A stretch of DNA of 64,000 nt. Origin: Cyanophora paradoxa. Its lineage: Eukaryota > Glaucocystophyceae > Cyanophorales > Cyanophoraceae. This document shows, one piece after another, positions 1 through 12,213 of this stretch (position 1 is the first letter of the stretch; each line of letters opens with the position of its first letter). Below the pieces are notes generated by a model, which did no database searches, was not told where the DNA came from, and was given only the letters and a program-made list of their open reading frames with translations. Position numbers and translations under genes: made by a program. The stretch is from positions 39,948-103,947 of the forward strand of contig QPMI01000269.1 in the NCBI GenBank assembly GCA_004431415.1. Direction: 5' to 3'.

Positions 1-281
1 TGCTGTTTTTGCAGCCCAGGTCACGGGTGCTCCGAATCGGCGAACTCTCGGCAGCAAAGCGCAAACGAGTGTGCACCTTCGTCGAGTCGACATTGCACAA
101 GCGCGCTCATCCTTCTTGGCGCGGGAGGCTGGTGGGTTCGCCAGGCTGCAGCAAACACTTGCACGCCGCAACACTTGCAGCGCTCGCACAACGAAACCTT
201 GGCCGCAACTTTAACTAAGCACATTTTTATCCAGCAAGCACCAGTGCCAGCGCGTGCCGTGCCTTGGACTAGTGACAGGAG

Positions 282-1662
282 ATGCCCACGCAACAGCACC
301 GGCCTCATCGGGACGGGCGCGTTGGTGATGGCAGCTCGTCTGGCGAGTCGGGAGTTCGGCGAGGCGAGGAGCTGGATCCGACGAAGATCACCAGCTACCA
401 CCCCAAGCTCACGCCGCCGCACGTCGCGCACGCGCTCGCCAAGCGCCTCGGTATCACGTACCTCGATGGCGTCCTCGCGCTCCAGGTGCATTACCCTCCT
501 TGCCGCCCTGCCCCCCTCCCGCGCTCAGTCCGGGCCAGATCAAATCGGTCGAGCTCCACTCAAGCGCGGCGCAAGACGAGCGCGGTTCTTTCAGCTCCGA
601 CAAGAAAAGGCGAAAGCCTGGTGGCCTCTTCAGCAGTTTCTTTCGCCGGAGGAGGTCGAACTCGCGAATTGAAGTGATGACCCCCCGCGAGCGGCGCTGC
701 CGGTACGAGCGGACTTTGCCGCAATCAATGGGCCGCAGCGGGGCCGACGCCTGGCAGGTTCACGGTGGAATTCCCGCGCTTCGACTACCAGAGCCCGCAC
801 TACGCGCTCGACTCCTCCGGTCGCGCCGGCAGCTTCACCGATTCGGTACGCTCCCGCGGCCGACTTCGAGGGGCCGGCGGCCGGACCGGCGGCCGGGGCT
901 GCGACGCCCCCCGCCGGCGCGCGCTGACGCGGGGCGGCAGGTGGAGATCGCCGTGTCGCCCAGCGACCTGCCCGTCGTGCTCGTCACGGCGTTCGAGGCG
1001 GGGCCCGACGGATCCGAGGCGCGCCCGCCCCCTCGCCGCTGCCAGCGGCAGCGTCTGACGCCCCGTTCGTAGAAGCAGCTAGGCTGCGTTAGTCTCCGCT
1101 TCGACGTGATGGCGATCGAGGGTGCGTCCGGCGGAGCCGCCGGGCCGCCCCCCCGTCTGATGCGGGCGTGCCCAGGTCGCATCGCGGAGGCGTTCTTCCC
1201 CCTCGGCGCCCTCCCGCTGGCAAGCGAGAGCGCAATAATCGGTGCGCGCTCCCACCTCATGCAGCGCGGCGCCTGTTGAGGGGCCGGGCGGCAGGGCGGC
1301 TGATGTGCCGGCTGGCGTTCTCGGGGCGCCCGGTGGCGAGGGAGACGGCGGAGGCGGAGGGGGCTGGGGCGGCGTCCGGCGGTGCGGTGCAGGGGCGCGT
1401 CACGTCGTACGTGCTCGAGAGCGTCACGGAGTCGCCGCGCAGCTCCAACCACTCGCGGCGCCCGTCGCCCCGCCCCGTCGCCTCGCCGCCGGCGCCGCAG
1501 CCGCGCTACCCGCTGCCGCCGGTGCGCGGGGCGCCGGCGCTCAAGCGGGGAGGCCTCCCCGGGGCGCCCCCCTCGGAGTCGCGCCCCGTCACGCCGACGG
1601 GCGCCGACGGCCGCCTCGACATCTACGATGGCCTCGACCCCTCCGCCACCGTCTACGTCTAG
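282..1662 (+). CDS. Uncharacterised multi-exon protein
   Basis: I do not recognise this gene. The ATG at 282 opens 68 codons that run to a donor GTGCATTACC at 486, with an acceptor AG at 537-538. The second exon is basic (SDKKRRKPGG, then SFFRRRRSNS). Further coding islands are FTVEFPRFDYQSPHYALD (about 759-812), VEIAVSPSDLPVVLVTAFE (941-997) and GCVSLRFDVMAIEG (about 1082-1121), the last ending at a GTGCG donor. The final exon is rich in Pro, Arg and Ser and ends GLDPSATVYV at the stop 1660-1662. The middle islands alternate hydrophobic residues like a beta sandwich, possibly C2-like, but that is a weak inference. The join between exons 2 and 3 is unresolved: a GC donor inside the Ser-Asn-Ser codons keeps the frame better than the GTGATG at 674. 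The gene converges on the next one. Confidence 0.45.
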
Positions 1663-2278
1663 CCCGCCCCGCCCCTCGCCCCCGCGCCTCGCGTACCCTC
1701 CTGGAGGCAGGGCCCGCCGCCCCCTTTCAACCTCCCCTGCTCCTCTCCGTAGGCCGCGGTCAGTGCCGCCGCAGTCAGTGCCGTCATCCGTCATCCCGCA
1801 GCCGCCTTTTTCAAGTATCGTTTCCTCGCCTAGCCCGAGGCCTTATTACTCTGCAGCAAGTAGCTGAAGCACTTCCTTTAAGAAATTATCACCTGTCCCC
1901 TTGCGATGCTATTTCCGCAGATCTCGCTCTCCCCATTCGCAACCATTATAATTAGATGTCGATCATGCATATGAGCGTTGAGTTCTCTTTCTGTCTATTC
2001 TCTTTCAAGTAAAAGTGTTTATCGAAATATGCGCTGCTACAGTACGTATGCAAATTGTTTTCAGCTTACACTCGATCAATTCATTGCGATAATGTAAACG
2101 TGCGCATGCCTTCGTACGTATACCGTGGCACGATAATGCAAACAATCACACTAGTCATTGAATACGCGATAATGCAAGCTCTCCCCATGGCCATTTGGAA
2201 TCTTAAGCTTCGAGATTTCGTTCATGACGCTCGTCGCGTACGCGTTAAGCGCGGGGGGCCCGGGGCCCGGGAGCCGGC
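1663..2278. other. Convergent intergenic spacer with three short repeats
   Basis: This AT-richer spacer lies between two gene ends. The 11-mer CGATAATG[T/C]AA occurs at 2087-2097, 2131-2141 and 2167-2177. I see no convincing coding segment. Transcript-end signals for both neighbours should lie here. Confidence 0.5.
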
Positions 2279-5200
2279 TCACTGCGGGGGCGCCGGCGAG
2301 GGCGCCGAGGCGCGGACGGAGGGGACGGAGCGGGAGGGGCGCCAGCAGTCGACCGACTTGCGCGTCTCGAAGGGGATCAGCGCCGGCAGCCGCAGCTGCA
2401 GCGGCGGCGGCACGTCCACCGCCGCCCCATCCTCCCTCCTGCGCCCCGCCGGCGCCTCAGGAGTGGGGCGGGTGCGGGCGGGGCGGGGGCGGACGTGGGG
2501 GCGAGGGGCGCGGGGCGGGGCGGCTTGGCGGCGTCGGAGAGGCGGCGGGCGGCGCGGCGGGAGCGCGCCTCGCGCTCCTCGTCGAAGACCGACTCGTCGA
2601 GCTCTTTGTAGTGCGCCACCTGCGCGCCCCGGGCCAGCCCGCCTCAGGCCCGCCCCGAGGCGGGCCGCCCCGGCCTCGGCCCGGGCCCCGCCCCGCGCGC
2701 CTGCGAGTGCCCGTGAAGGAGCGGTCGCGGGAGAAGGAGGAGCTCCGCAGCGCGATGCGGACCCTGCGGGGGCGCGCTCGGCGGGGCGGGGGCGGGGCGG
2801 GGCGGGGAGGAAGGGGCGCACGGCCCGGCGGTGTGGAGGATGGAGAGGGCGCGCTCGCGGCGCTTGGCGGGGCCCTTCTCGCCGGCCGGCTCCGGGTGCC
2901 CCGCCCGCCGCACCCGCTCCCGGATGTCCTCCTGCGCCCCGCCCCTCGCGCCCCGCCCCGCGAGTGCCCCGCGAGCGCCCCGCCGCCCGAGCGCACCACG
3001 AACTGGTGCACCGCCGCGTTCTGCTCCAGCCGCACCTGCGGGCAGGGCGCGTGAGCCCCGGCGCCGATCCTCGCGGCGCCTCCCCGGGCACGCTGGAGCT
3101 CGGCCCCCTGCTGTGTGGCCCCTGCCGGGGGCCCACGCCCAACTCCGAGCTAGGAGTGCGGGGGCGGGGCGGCGGACCTCGCGGTGCATGGTGTCGAGCT
3201 GGCTCCCCGAGTGGGCGACGTAGCACGCCGGGCAGACGCCCACCGTCCGCGTGAGGAACTCCGTCTGCGCCCCGCTCGCGGGGGCGGGGCGGGGCGGGGG
3301 CGGGGGCGGGGGCGGGGCGGGCCTGGGTGCAGCACTTGCGGAAGGAGTCGTGGGTGAGGCTCGGGTGGAGGCGCCGCAGCACGCCCGGGATGGGATCCCT
3401 TGACGCCCCCTCAGCGCCCCACGCCGAGGCGGGGGGCGGGGGCGGCGGGGCGCACTGCATCTCGCGCTCGCGGCGGAGGCGCTCGGCGGCCTCCTCCCGC
3501 GCCCGCCGCTCCGCCTCCTCCCGCGCCTGCTCCTCCGCCTGCCCGGCCCCGCTCGGCCCCGCCCCGCACGCCCCGCGCCGGCGCCGCAGCGCACCAGCCG
3601 CCGCATGCGCTCTTCCTTCTCGCGGCGCCGCCGCGCGCGCCGGCGCTCCTCCTCGTCCTCCTCCTGCGGGGCGGGCTCGGGAAGGGGGCGGGGCGGGGGC
3701 GGAAGGAGGCGGGGCGCGGCGGACGTCGAATAGCTCCTCGCCGTTGGAGGAGGCGGCGCCCTTCGAGGAGGGCGACTGCCGCCCGGGCGACTGCGCCACC
3801 CCGACCCGTCAGGCGCCGCCCCCGAGGGCCGGGCGCCGGCCGGAGCGCACCTTGGAGCGGCGCGGGGAGGCCCGCGGGGTTCGGGGAGCGCGAGGAGCGG
3901 TCGCCGCGGGGGCGGGCGGGAGCGCCGGAGAGGACGGCCCGCACGGCCGCCTCCTGGCGCTCCTTCGAGGGCAGGAAGGGCGCCTCGTCCTCGCTGTCCT
4001 CGTCCTGCCCACCCCGCTCAGCGCCCGCTCAGCGCCCGCCCCGCGGCCGGCCCCGCTGGGCGCACCTGCAGCGTCGCGCTCTCCACGGGGCCGACGGGCG
4101 CCGCGGGGGCCGGAGGGGCGAGCTGGAGCGGGGCGGGAGGGGAGGGGAGCGGGAGGCCGGCGCGGGGCCGCGGGCTTGCGCCAGGGGCGCGGTACGCTGC
4201 GGAGGGCCGGAGGCGGCGGGGCCGTCGACGGCGCCGCGAACTTCACGTGCGCCCGGAGGCGGCGGCGGGGGCGGTTGCCGGGTGCGCCGCCCCGGCGGGG
4301 CCGTCACCGGGGCGGGGTAGGGGCGGAGGGCCGGCGGGGCCGGCAGAGGCGGAGGGTGCGGAGGGAGGGTGCGGCGGGAGGCGGCGAGGGTGGCGACGGT
4401 GGCGGACTTTGACAGGGGCGTCCGCCCACGCTCGAGGCGCCCCGCCCCGCCCGCCCACGCTCCCCCGCCCGGCCCCGCCCTCGGCGGCGGCGCGGTCGAG
4501 GGGCTGCGGGCGGTGAGGGGGCGCGCTGCGAGGCGGGAGGCGGGGCGGGGCGGACGGCGCCGGTGGCGTCGAGGCCGAGAGCGAGCATCCACTGCCGCTG
4601 CCGCGTGAGGCGCCGCCAGCGGGCGGGCGGGCGGGCGGGGCGGGGCGGACGGGCATGGGGCGATGGCGGCCTCGGCGGCGCTGGCGGGGCCCTGCAGGTC
4701 GTGCGCCCCCGGCGCCGGGCCCTCCGCCTCCTGCCAGCGCCCCCTCAGCGCGCGCCCCGCCGGCCGGCGCGGGGCGCGCGGGCGCACCTCGTCGAGGCCT
4801 CCGGCGTCTCGGCGGCGGCGGGGCCCCCGGCGGTGCGCCGCCGCCGCCTGCGGCCCGTGTAGATGCGGCAGCGCGCCTCGGCGCCGTCGGAGTCGTCGGC
4901 GGGGCGGGGCCGTCGCGGGAGAGCATGGTGCTCATGATGAACTGCCAGGAGGCGGACATGCGCAGCTGCTGCTCGAGAAAGCGCGCGTCCACCGCTGTCA
5001 GCGGGCCCTCCCGGCCCCAGGCCCCGTCTTCAGCGCCGCCTTCGCAGGCGACGGCGACGAGGCAGCCGGCCTAGGCGCCCCTCGGCGGCGCCGGCGGGGG
5101 CGGCCTCAGGTCGGGGCCGGGGGCGCTGCGGGCGCCTGCTCGTCCCCGGGCGCCCCGGGGCGGCTGCGAGGCCCGCAGCAGCGTCTCCTCCATCACTGCC

Positions 5201-7634
5201 CGAGCGTGAGAGGACGAGGGGGCAGGGAGAGGGGCAGGGAAGGGGTGGGGGTGGGGGGGGGCTGGGGGGGGGGGGGGGGGGGGCTGGCGCACGGATCTCG
5301 AGAGAGCGGCGGCGGTTAACGGAGGAGGGGAAGCGGCGGGAGGGGAGGGGCCGGGCAAAGGCTGCCCGCGGTGTGGCGAGGGCCCGAGGAGCCCGAGGCG
5401 GCCGAGTCGTCCCCCGAGTTCTCCCCGAGTCCCCGTCCGGCGCCGCGGGCCGGCCCCGCGGGCCCCGCGCGGCGACGGCGGGGCCATGGAGCCCATGAGG
5501 CCGCCCTGCGCCGCGGGGGCCGTCGCCGGGCGCCCCCACCGCCAGCAGCGACGGCGCAGACGCCGAGATCTGCGCAGCGCGTCACGCGCGCCGGCGCGGC
5601 GCGATGGGGCGGGGCGCGCGTCGGCGGGGTGAAGCCGAGGGAGGGCGCCGCGTCGGCGGTGCGGGCGCGGCGGCGCTGCTCCTCCCAGCGCCGCCGCCGC
5701 CGCGCCAGCAGGTCCGTCACCTCGTCCCCCGTCGGCGGCGGCTGCGCGCCGCGTCAGCGGGCGGGCGGGGCGGTGCGAGGCGGAGCAGACGTCGCCGGAG
5801 TCGAAGCCGGGGTCGTCGGGGCGCAGGGGAGGGCGACGGAGAGGCCGCCCGGGCCGGTCCCGCCGCGCGCCGCGAGCTCCCGCGCGTGCTCCTCCCGCGC
5901 CTGCGGCAGGGGACTCGGGCGGGGGCGATGGGGCGGGGTCGGGCGGGGGCGCGGGGCGGACGCGGCGGTGGTGGACGACGATGGAGCGGTAGTCGAGGGG
6001 CACCGCGTCGCCCTCCCGCACGAACTGGCACACCGGGCACAGGTAGCACTTCCCTGCGCCCCGAGGGCCGTCCGCCCCCGCGTCGGCCCCCGCCGCCGCT
6101 GCGCTGGGAGGGCGCGGGGGCGGCACCGCGGAGCAGCATGAACTTGCGGCGCGAGATGGAGTCGTTCTTGCGGGCCCCCGCGAGCTGCGGGCGGGATCAG
6201 GCGGGGGCGCGGGGGGGAGGCCGGGGTGGCGCGCGCCCGCTTGAAGAGGGTCTGGACGTTGACGGACTCGGAGAGGGGCAGGGGCACGTTCTCCTCGCCC
6301 CGCAGCCGCAGCGACGAGCAGTAGAGGAAGTTGATGCGGGAGGCGATGTCCACCTGCGCCCCCGCCCCGCGCCCCGCTCGCGCGGCGGCCGGGGCGCGGG
6401 GCGGGGCGGGCGGGGCCGGGGCGGGCCTTGAAGTAGAGGACCATGCGGACGATCTCGTAGCGCAGCGGGCTGCAGGGCGCCTCAGGCGAGCGGCGCGCGG
6501 GCTCGGGGCGCGGGGCCGGGGCCGGCCTGCAGTCGCGGAGGTGGCGGACGACGGCGGCGCAGATGCCCCGGAGGTGCCGCGGGAAGAGGTCCCCGTGCAC
6601 GCTGTCTGCCCCCGCACCCCCCGCGTCGGCGGCGCCGCGGGCCCGGGGCGGGGCGTGCCGGGCCGGGGCCGCACTGAGCTCGGAGAGGTGGTGCTCCCCG
6701 TCGAAGGTCACCGCCCGGTCGTACCGGTCCACCACTGCCCGCCCGCCGCCCCGCTCGCTTCCGCCCGGGCCCGGCGCGGGGGCCGGGGCACAGGCGGGGC
6801 GGACCGGGGTCGGTGAGGTCGTGGCGGTTGACGCGCCGCTCCATCACGCACGCGTGCGGCGTCCACGTCACCCGCAGCACCTCTGAGCCCCATCCCGCCA
6901 CGTCAGGCCGCCCGGCGCGGCGCGGAGCGGAGCGGGCGGGCGGGCGGGCGGGCGGGCCGTTCTTCGTGCCGCGCGGCTCGATGAACTTCTGGAGGATGCC
7001 GTCGTTGACCTTCTTGCGCCGGAAGACTGCGGCACGTCAGCGGCCGGCGCTCCGCGGCGCCGGACGGCCAGGATGGGGCCGGCCGCGCACGGAAGTCGTG
7101 GAGCCCCTTCTTGTCGAAGTACTCTGCGGCGCCCCGTCAGCGGTGGAGCCGGCGAGCCGGGCCGGGGCGGACGCACCAACGGCAGTCATCTGCTGACCGT
7201 CGTGGTCCAGGTAGTCACAAATGTACGTGGCAACGATGTCGCTCCCGCCGCTCGCCTGGCCCCCGAAAGCCTGCTCGATGTGCTTGTTCTGCGCCGGACG
7301 CTCAGCGGGCCGGGCCGTGGCGCCGGGCGGGGGACCCAGCCGGCAGTCGCGCCTTGAGGAGCTCCTTGTCCCGCAGCTCGAGCTGGTCGTCCGCCGTATG
7401 GAACCAGTACGCGGGGAGGCGAAACCTGCGCCGACATTCTCAGCGGAGGCGCCGTGGGGTCCGCGGGCGTGGGCGATGAGCAGATCTCGTATACCTGTAT
7501 ACAATGGTGTCGGGGATGCGGATCTTGAGGCCGGAGCCCGTCTTGATGCTCCGGAGGTAAAGATAGTGATACAGGGTGTCGATGACCCCGTCCCGCTTAA
7601 GCGGCGGGATGGTGAATGGTGGAGAAAGCGACAT
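2279..7634 (-). CDS. Long conserved protein with CxxC motifs, function unassigned
   Basis: This gene is built of many small exons separated by introns of about 40-90 nt. The first exon starts with ATG at 7634 (MSLSPPFTIPPLKRDGVIDT). Islands in order are KKVNDGILQKFIEP (near 7000), CVMERRVNRHDLTD (near 6830), AVTFDGEHHLSELS (near 6690), INFLYCSSLRLRGEENVPLP (near 6300), CPVCQFVREGDAVPLDYRSI (near 6010), an Arg/Glu-rich helix around 5690, another around 3520, GVCPACYVAHSGSQLDTMHR (near 3210) and a terminal ETRKSVDCWRPSRS. The stop is TGA at 2279-2281. The two CxxC pairs could hold zinc. The style resembles conserved, possibly ciliary, eukaryotic proteins, but I cannot name the family. Intron examples include a GTGCGCCC donor at the GC-rich join near 4060 and acceptors in GGGCGCAG or CCGCAG. 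An intron near 5230-5282 holds a very long oligo-C run on the sense strand. It shares a divergent promoter with the RING/TRAF gene. Confidence 0.55.
5229..5282 (-). repeat. Oligo-C run in an intron (sense strand)
   Basis: The plus strand is almost pure G here; the host gene is on the minus strand, so its transcript reads C. It lies between coding islands, so it is intronic. Confidence 0.7.
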
Positions 7635-8107
7635 AGCTAAGGTTTGTCGTTCAGCCGCGAGGCCCTCCCGCGCCTAATCGGTGCTGGATGTGCAATCCTA
7701 GCTGAGGCTTGAGCCCGCGTGGGCTGGGGCTTTGAAGTCCTCAAATGAGCTCTACAATCTTCAACGAAGCTCTGGTGCCACGGTGCTCACCGCCGGCGCC
7801 AGGCCGGGGCACGCCCCGCACTCGCCGACTGAGCTAGCCGCAGGCGAGTCGAGCTGCAATCAGCGTACAAGATGATGACGGAGGCTGTGTGCTGCGCGGC
7901 GGGCCGCAAATCTTAATATAAATGCCCGAATGCACGTACTGGTAGACTTGTCTAGAATCGCGGGCTCGGCGCCCCGATAGACCATTTTCTTGGACAACCC
8001 AGGGGTACACGGTGCGAACAATGTGCCGACGTCGACGAGTCGACGTCAGTACGAATTCGAAGCCCCGCGCGCTCAGCGCTTCCTCCACATAATGTAGCTG
8101 CGTTCGG
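7635..8107. promoter_or_regulatory. Divergent intergenic region
   Basis: The region separates a minus-strand start at 7634 from a plus-strand start at 8108, so both promoters must be here. A TATA-like stretch TTAATATAAAT lies at 7913-7923, about 185 bp before the plus-strand ATG. No conserved coding island was found. Confidence 0.4.
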
Positions 8108-9955
8108 ATGGCCTCGGAGGCGCAGCGCACCGACGCTGGCGACGAGCCGGGCGGCTGGCCATCTGAGGTGTTCGATGACGGGGAGGAGGCGCGGGCAGAG
8201 TCGTTGCACCTCGTGTGCCCCATCTGCCTTCTCGTGATGCGCGATCCAGTGCGTCAGCTTGCGTCCGTGCGATGCTTAGCTTCGACAGCCGGCTGACCCG
8301 CGCGTTCGCCGGCACGCGCGCAGACGTCGCTGCAGTGCTCGAACGACCACGCGCTGTGCTGGACGTGCGCGGAGGGCGTCGTGCGGGAGTCCGGCTTTCC
8401 GTTCCAGTACGAGTACCAGCGGGCGCAGCTGAAGTGCCCCGTGTGCCGCGAGGTGGTCGCGCAAGAGCGCATCGGCCGCTCCGCGTTCCGCGCCCGCCTC
8501 GTGAACGACCTCCGCGCCTGGTGCACCCGCCGCCTCCGCCCTTCCGCACTGGACCTCACTCTTTGCAGCTGCCCGTCGCGGGAACGCGGATGCGGTTGGC
8601 GGGGTGCACTGTCCACCCTGACGGCGCACGCGATCTCTTGTTCCATCGGCCGGGAAGAGGCGCGGGCGGCCGCGGCCGAAGCGGAGCTGGAACAAGTCCG
8701 GCGGCGGCTCGAAGAGGCGGTCAAGTTCGGGGAGGAGGCGGCGGCGAGGCGGGGCGAGGCGGAGCGGCGGGCGGCAGCGGCCGAGGCGGAGTTGCGGTCG
8801 ATGTGGCAGCGGCTGGCGGCGGCGGAGAAGCGGGGCGAGGAGGAGGCGGGGCGGCGGGCGGAGGCGGAGCGGCGGGCGCGGGCGCTGCAGGCGGAGGCGG
8901 CGGAGATGGACGAGCTGCGCGAGCACCTCGACGAGGCCCTCCGGGCCGCCGACGAGGCCGCCGAGGCGCGCCTTGAGGCCGATGCGCGGGCGGCGGCCGC
9001 AGAGGCGGCGCTCGCAGAGTCGCACGGGCGGCAGGACGCGCAGCAGGTGGAGATTCAGGCCCTCCGCCGGCAGCTCCTCCGCGCCAGCGCCGCCCCCGGC
9101 GCCGCCCTGGGACCTCCAGCGGCGCCCGGTGGCTCGGGGAGTGCGGCTCCTGCTGTTGCTGTTCCCGCGTCCGGGCCGGCGGGTCTTTCCACAGGGCCGT
9201 CCCTCCAGGCCTTCCTCGCGCGGCCGCCGCCTTCGGGGCGCGTGCGGGCCCGATCGGAGGCGGCGGGAGGGGCGAGCGGGGCGGCGGCGCCAGCGCAGTC
9301 GGGGGAGGACGTGGAGGCCATGCGCCGGCGGCTCGAGCGGGCCCGCAGGGCGCCCGAGGCGCAGCCACCGGCGGCGGCGGCGGCTGGGGCGGCGGCAGGA
9401 CCCAGGGGGGCTATCGGGAGCTCCTTGAGGAGTTCCTCGACTGGCGCCCCTCGTAGGCGGCCGCCGCCGGCGCCCAGCCTTTCAGCGTTCAAGCCGCCGC
9501 CGCCCGCCACCAGTGGCCCCGCCGCGCCCGGCACGTGCACGCAGAGGCGCGGCAGACGCCGGCGGCGTCTCCGGCGCCTTCTACCCCGGGGGCGGGCGTG
9601 TTGCCAGGCTGTGTCCGCTGCGTCTCCGGCCCGGCCCGGCGACCGACGACGCCGCCGGCCCGGCCGGTTTCGGCGGCTTCGGCGGCTTCGGCCTCGGCGG
9701 GGTGCGCGGCCGCCCGCCCGCCCCCCTCGCCTCGACCTCACGTTTTCGCAGGCGCCCCGCGGACCGCCCAAGAACCCGTTCGGGGCCTCGGCGCCCCCAG
9801 CCGCGACGCCCGTCTCCCCTGCATGGGGCCGGGGCCGGGGCCGGGGCCGGCGAGTGCTCAAGGGGCCGACCTTTGGGAGCCCCGCGGGGCCCGTGGCGCC
9901 ATCCGCACCCGCGCCCCCCATGAATGTTCGAAGTTGCGTAAGACCGGTTAGCTAA
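8108..9955 (+). CDS. RING / TRAF-type zinc finger / coiled-coil protein, probable E3 ubiquitin ligase
   Basis: Exon 1 (8108-8248) encodes a leader with GGWPSEVFDDGEEA and the first RING pair CPIC. An intron 8249-8323 (GTGCGTCAGC...GCGCAG) leads to exon 2 with CSNDHALCWTCA and LKCPVCRE, completing a RING. A second intron, 8521-8568, leads to CCPSRERGCGWRG followed by AHAISC, a TRAF-type finger. From about 8650 the protein is an Ala/Glu/Arg heptad coiled coil for roughly 140 residues. The tail is Pro/Ala-rich and holds Phe-Gly repeats (GFGGFGGFG, near 9670) and NPFG; at least one more intron near 9700-9750 is likely because the frame changes there. The stop is at 9953-9955. RING and TRAF-finger proteins usually transfer ubiquitin and self-associate through coiled coils. 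A paralogue at 52605 has the same GGWPSE leader and the same intron positions. Confidence 0.75.
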
Positions 9956-10020
9956 ATCATGCTATATTCTGTTATCATGAGTATCATAGTGTCATGTACT
10001 GTACACGCAAGTTAAGTAGC

Positions 10021-11777
10021 TTAAGTTAAGAACAATCGGAGGAGCCCCGTGACGGCGGCCCTGCACGACGGACACGACTGCCGCACGAACTTCGCGGCGC
10101 AGCCTTCGCAGAGGCAGTGCCCGCACCTGCCGCGAAGGATCCGGAGCACGTGCGCGTAAGCACGAGAGCGCAGGCATGAGATCGCGATCGGCTCGGCGCA
10201 CGGCTGGAGGGCGTGGTCGGGCTTCCTCTCGCAGCAGATGGGGCACTCGAGCGGGGCGCCGGCGGCGGCGCGCTCGGCGGCGGCGACCTGCTGCTGCCGC
10301 TCGCTGACGCGGGCGATGGCTCCCGAAAGCCTCGCGATGAGTGCCCCGAGCTCCGCTGAGCCGAGGCCCGCCAAGCTCGCCTCGTCGCAGCGGAGCGCCC
10401 CGCCCGCCCGCTCCTCCGCCGCCCGCAGCCGCCCGTGCTGCGCCCCGCCCACCGTCAGCTGCCGCGAGATCGAGGTCGGGCGCGGGGGCGCCGGGACGGG
10501 ACCGCGGTGGCGAGCTCCTCGGCCTGCCTCCGCGCCTGTTCCTCCAGGCCCGCCGCCTGCCCCGCCCCATCAGCCGCGTTGCCCCTGCGGGCGCGCGGGG
10601 TGCTGGCCGTGCCTGCTGCTGGAGCCGGTCGGCGCGGCGTTCGGCGTCGGCGCGATTGCGCTCGGCCTGCACGCAAAGCATCACCGCCTCCTCCTTCTCC
10701 GCCTTCGCCGCCCGCCACCGCTGCTCGGCCGCCTGCGCCCGCGCGGCGAGCGCCGCCGCCGCCGGTCCCGCGCAGAGCGGCTCGAGCCCGTCCGGCGCGC
10801 TGGTGAACACCTGCACGCGGCGTCGGCACGGGCCGGCGAGGCGGGGGCGCGCGGGGCAGTGTGCAGGGCGGACGCGGCTGCCGAGGAGGCTCTCCGGGGG
10901 CAAGAAGAGCCCGAGCGGGGCGTTCCATATGGTGCAGGCGGTGAGGGCGGCCCGGCACCGCTCCGTGAACTGCGCCGCCGCCGTCCCGCAGTCGTGGATG
11001 TGCGAGTCCGCCACCTGCGCGCGCGGGGCGCCTTCAGGGAGGGGGGAAGGGGTACGCGGGGGGGAGGGTCACCAGGACGGCGCACTCCTCAAAGAAGCCG
11101 CCGGAGACGCCGACGGGGCAGTTGAAGATCTCGCAGCCCGTGACGGAGCAGACGCCGCGGGGCGCCCAGAAGCGCACCCCGCACGCCGATGTGGAGGCGC
11201 CGGCGGCGTTAAGGACGCGGGAGCGGGCGAGGACGAGGTGCGAGGCGAGGCACTTCTCGCCGGCGGCGAAGACGCAGCCGGCGCCCCAGCCGTTCAGCTC
11301 GCAGTCGAGGAAGGACCAGCGGGAGCCGCTCCCCTCCAGCTCGACGCCCCCGGTGACGCTCAGGTTGCGCATCTGGAAGGAGCCGCCGTCGCCGACCACC
11401 CGGAGCAGCAGCGCCCCGTGCCCCTCCCGGCTCGCCCTCAGCGTGGCCGGCGACCCGCCCGAGCTCGAGGCCGCGCCGCTGCTCTCAGCCCCGCGGATCG
11501 ACACGCTGAAGCCGGAGATGTTCAGCTCCAGCGTCTGAATGCCAAGGTCGGGGCGCGCGACGCTGCAGTCGCCCTGGATGACGATTTCGATCTCGCGCCG
11601 GTTGCTGCTCGTCGCCGCCGACCACGCCGACGCGAGCGTGCTGAACACGTTGGGCTGAGCGGCTGCAGCTTGGGGGTCCACGTGCACGAAGCCGCGCCAG
11701 CAGATGTCCGGCTGTCTCTCCGGCGAAGGGGGAACCCGTCCGGGGCTTGCCGACGCAAACGCCGATGCAGCTGCCAT
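10021..11777 (-). CDS. Beta-helix / coiled-coil / C-terminal RING protein, probable E3 ligase
   Basis: ATG 11777 opens about 245 residues with a parallel beta-helix pattern of hydrophobic-polar rungs (GFVHVDP start; rungs such as GSGSRWSFLDCELNGWGAGC and CSVTGCEIFNCPVGVSGG). An intron near 11034-11075, with an oligo-pyrimidine sense strand, joins to SHIHDCGTAAAQFTERCRAA. A charged coiled coil follows (KAEKEEAVMLCVQAERNRAD, near 10690). The last exons encode a C3HC4 RING: CPICCERKPDHALQP, an intron (GTGCGCCGAG to GCGGCAG, about 10109-10193), then CGHCLCEGC and QSCPSCR. The stop is TAA at 10021-10023. The RING is complete at all eight ligand positions. The rungs resemble those of FBXO11-type substrate receptors, so recruitment by the beta helix and ubiquitin transfer by the RING is a reasonable inference. 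It converges tail to tail with the RING/TRAF gene. Confidence 0.72.
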
Positions 11778-12213
11778 TCTGCGCCCGCCTCTAACGCCTG
11801 TCTGAGCCCGGAGCCGCCCCGCTGCGGGTCTGCTGTCGACGTTCGGTTCGCTCTGCGCTGTGCGCCGCGCGGCTCGTTCGAACGAAGGAGATCACCTTCG
11901 CTGCGAATGACTGACCGCTGCGACCGAGCCCTACCGCTGCGCGAGCTTGTCAGGTGACCGCTGCGCGTTTGATTCGAAGCCGCACGTACGTAAGTGTCGC
12001 ACCTTGTAAGTGACGCTGCACGATGTGCGAGCTTGTCAGGTGCCAAGCTGTGCTCGACTGACCAGCGGCAAACGCTTCTACCCCGCCGCCTCGGTCGAAG
12101 GGTCTTCTACCCCCTCGCTCGTCACCTGACCCGCCGACTGACCTGTCTATAGAGCTACGCACACGGGACCACCGTGCTCTGCTGCTTTCAATACCGGGCT
12201 CCTGTGCGGGACG
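11778..12213. promoter_or_regulatory. Divergent promoter region with a 16-bp direct repeat
   Basis: This 436-bp region separates the start codons of a beta-helix/RING gene (-) and an RBR gene (+). GCGAGCTTGTCAGGTG occurs exactly at 11941-11956 and 12027-12042, 86 bp apart. CTTCTACCCC also occurs twice (near 12076 and 12107). These are good candidates for shared regulator sites, by inference from position only. Confidence 0.45.

Noticed and set aside
2279-3799. A single 506-codon minus-strand reading frame
   Set aside because: It reads straight through introns: Pro/Ala/Arg translations of GC-rich intron DNA lie between conserved islands in other frames. Treated as part of a spliced gene.
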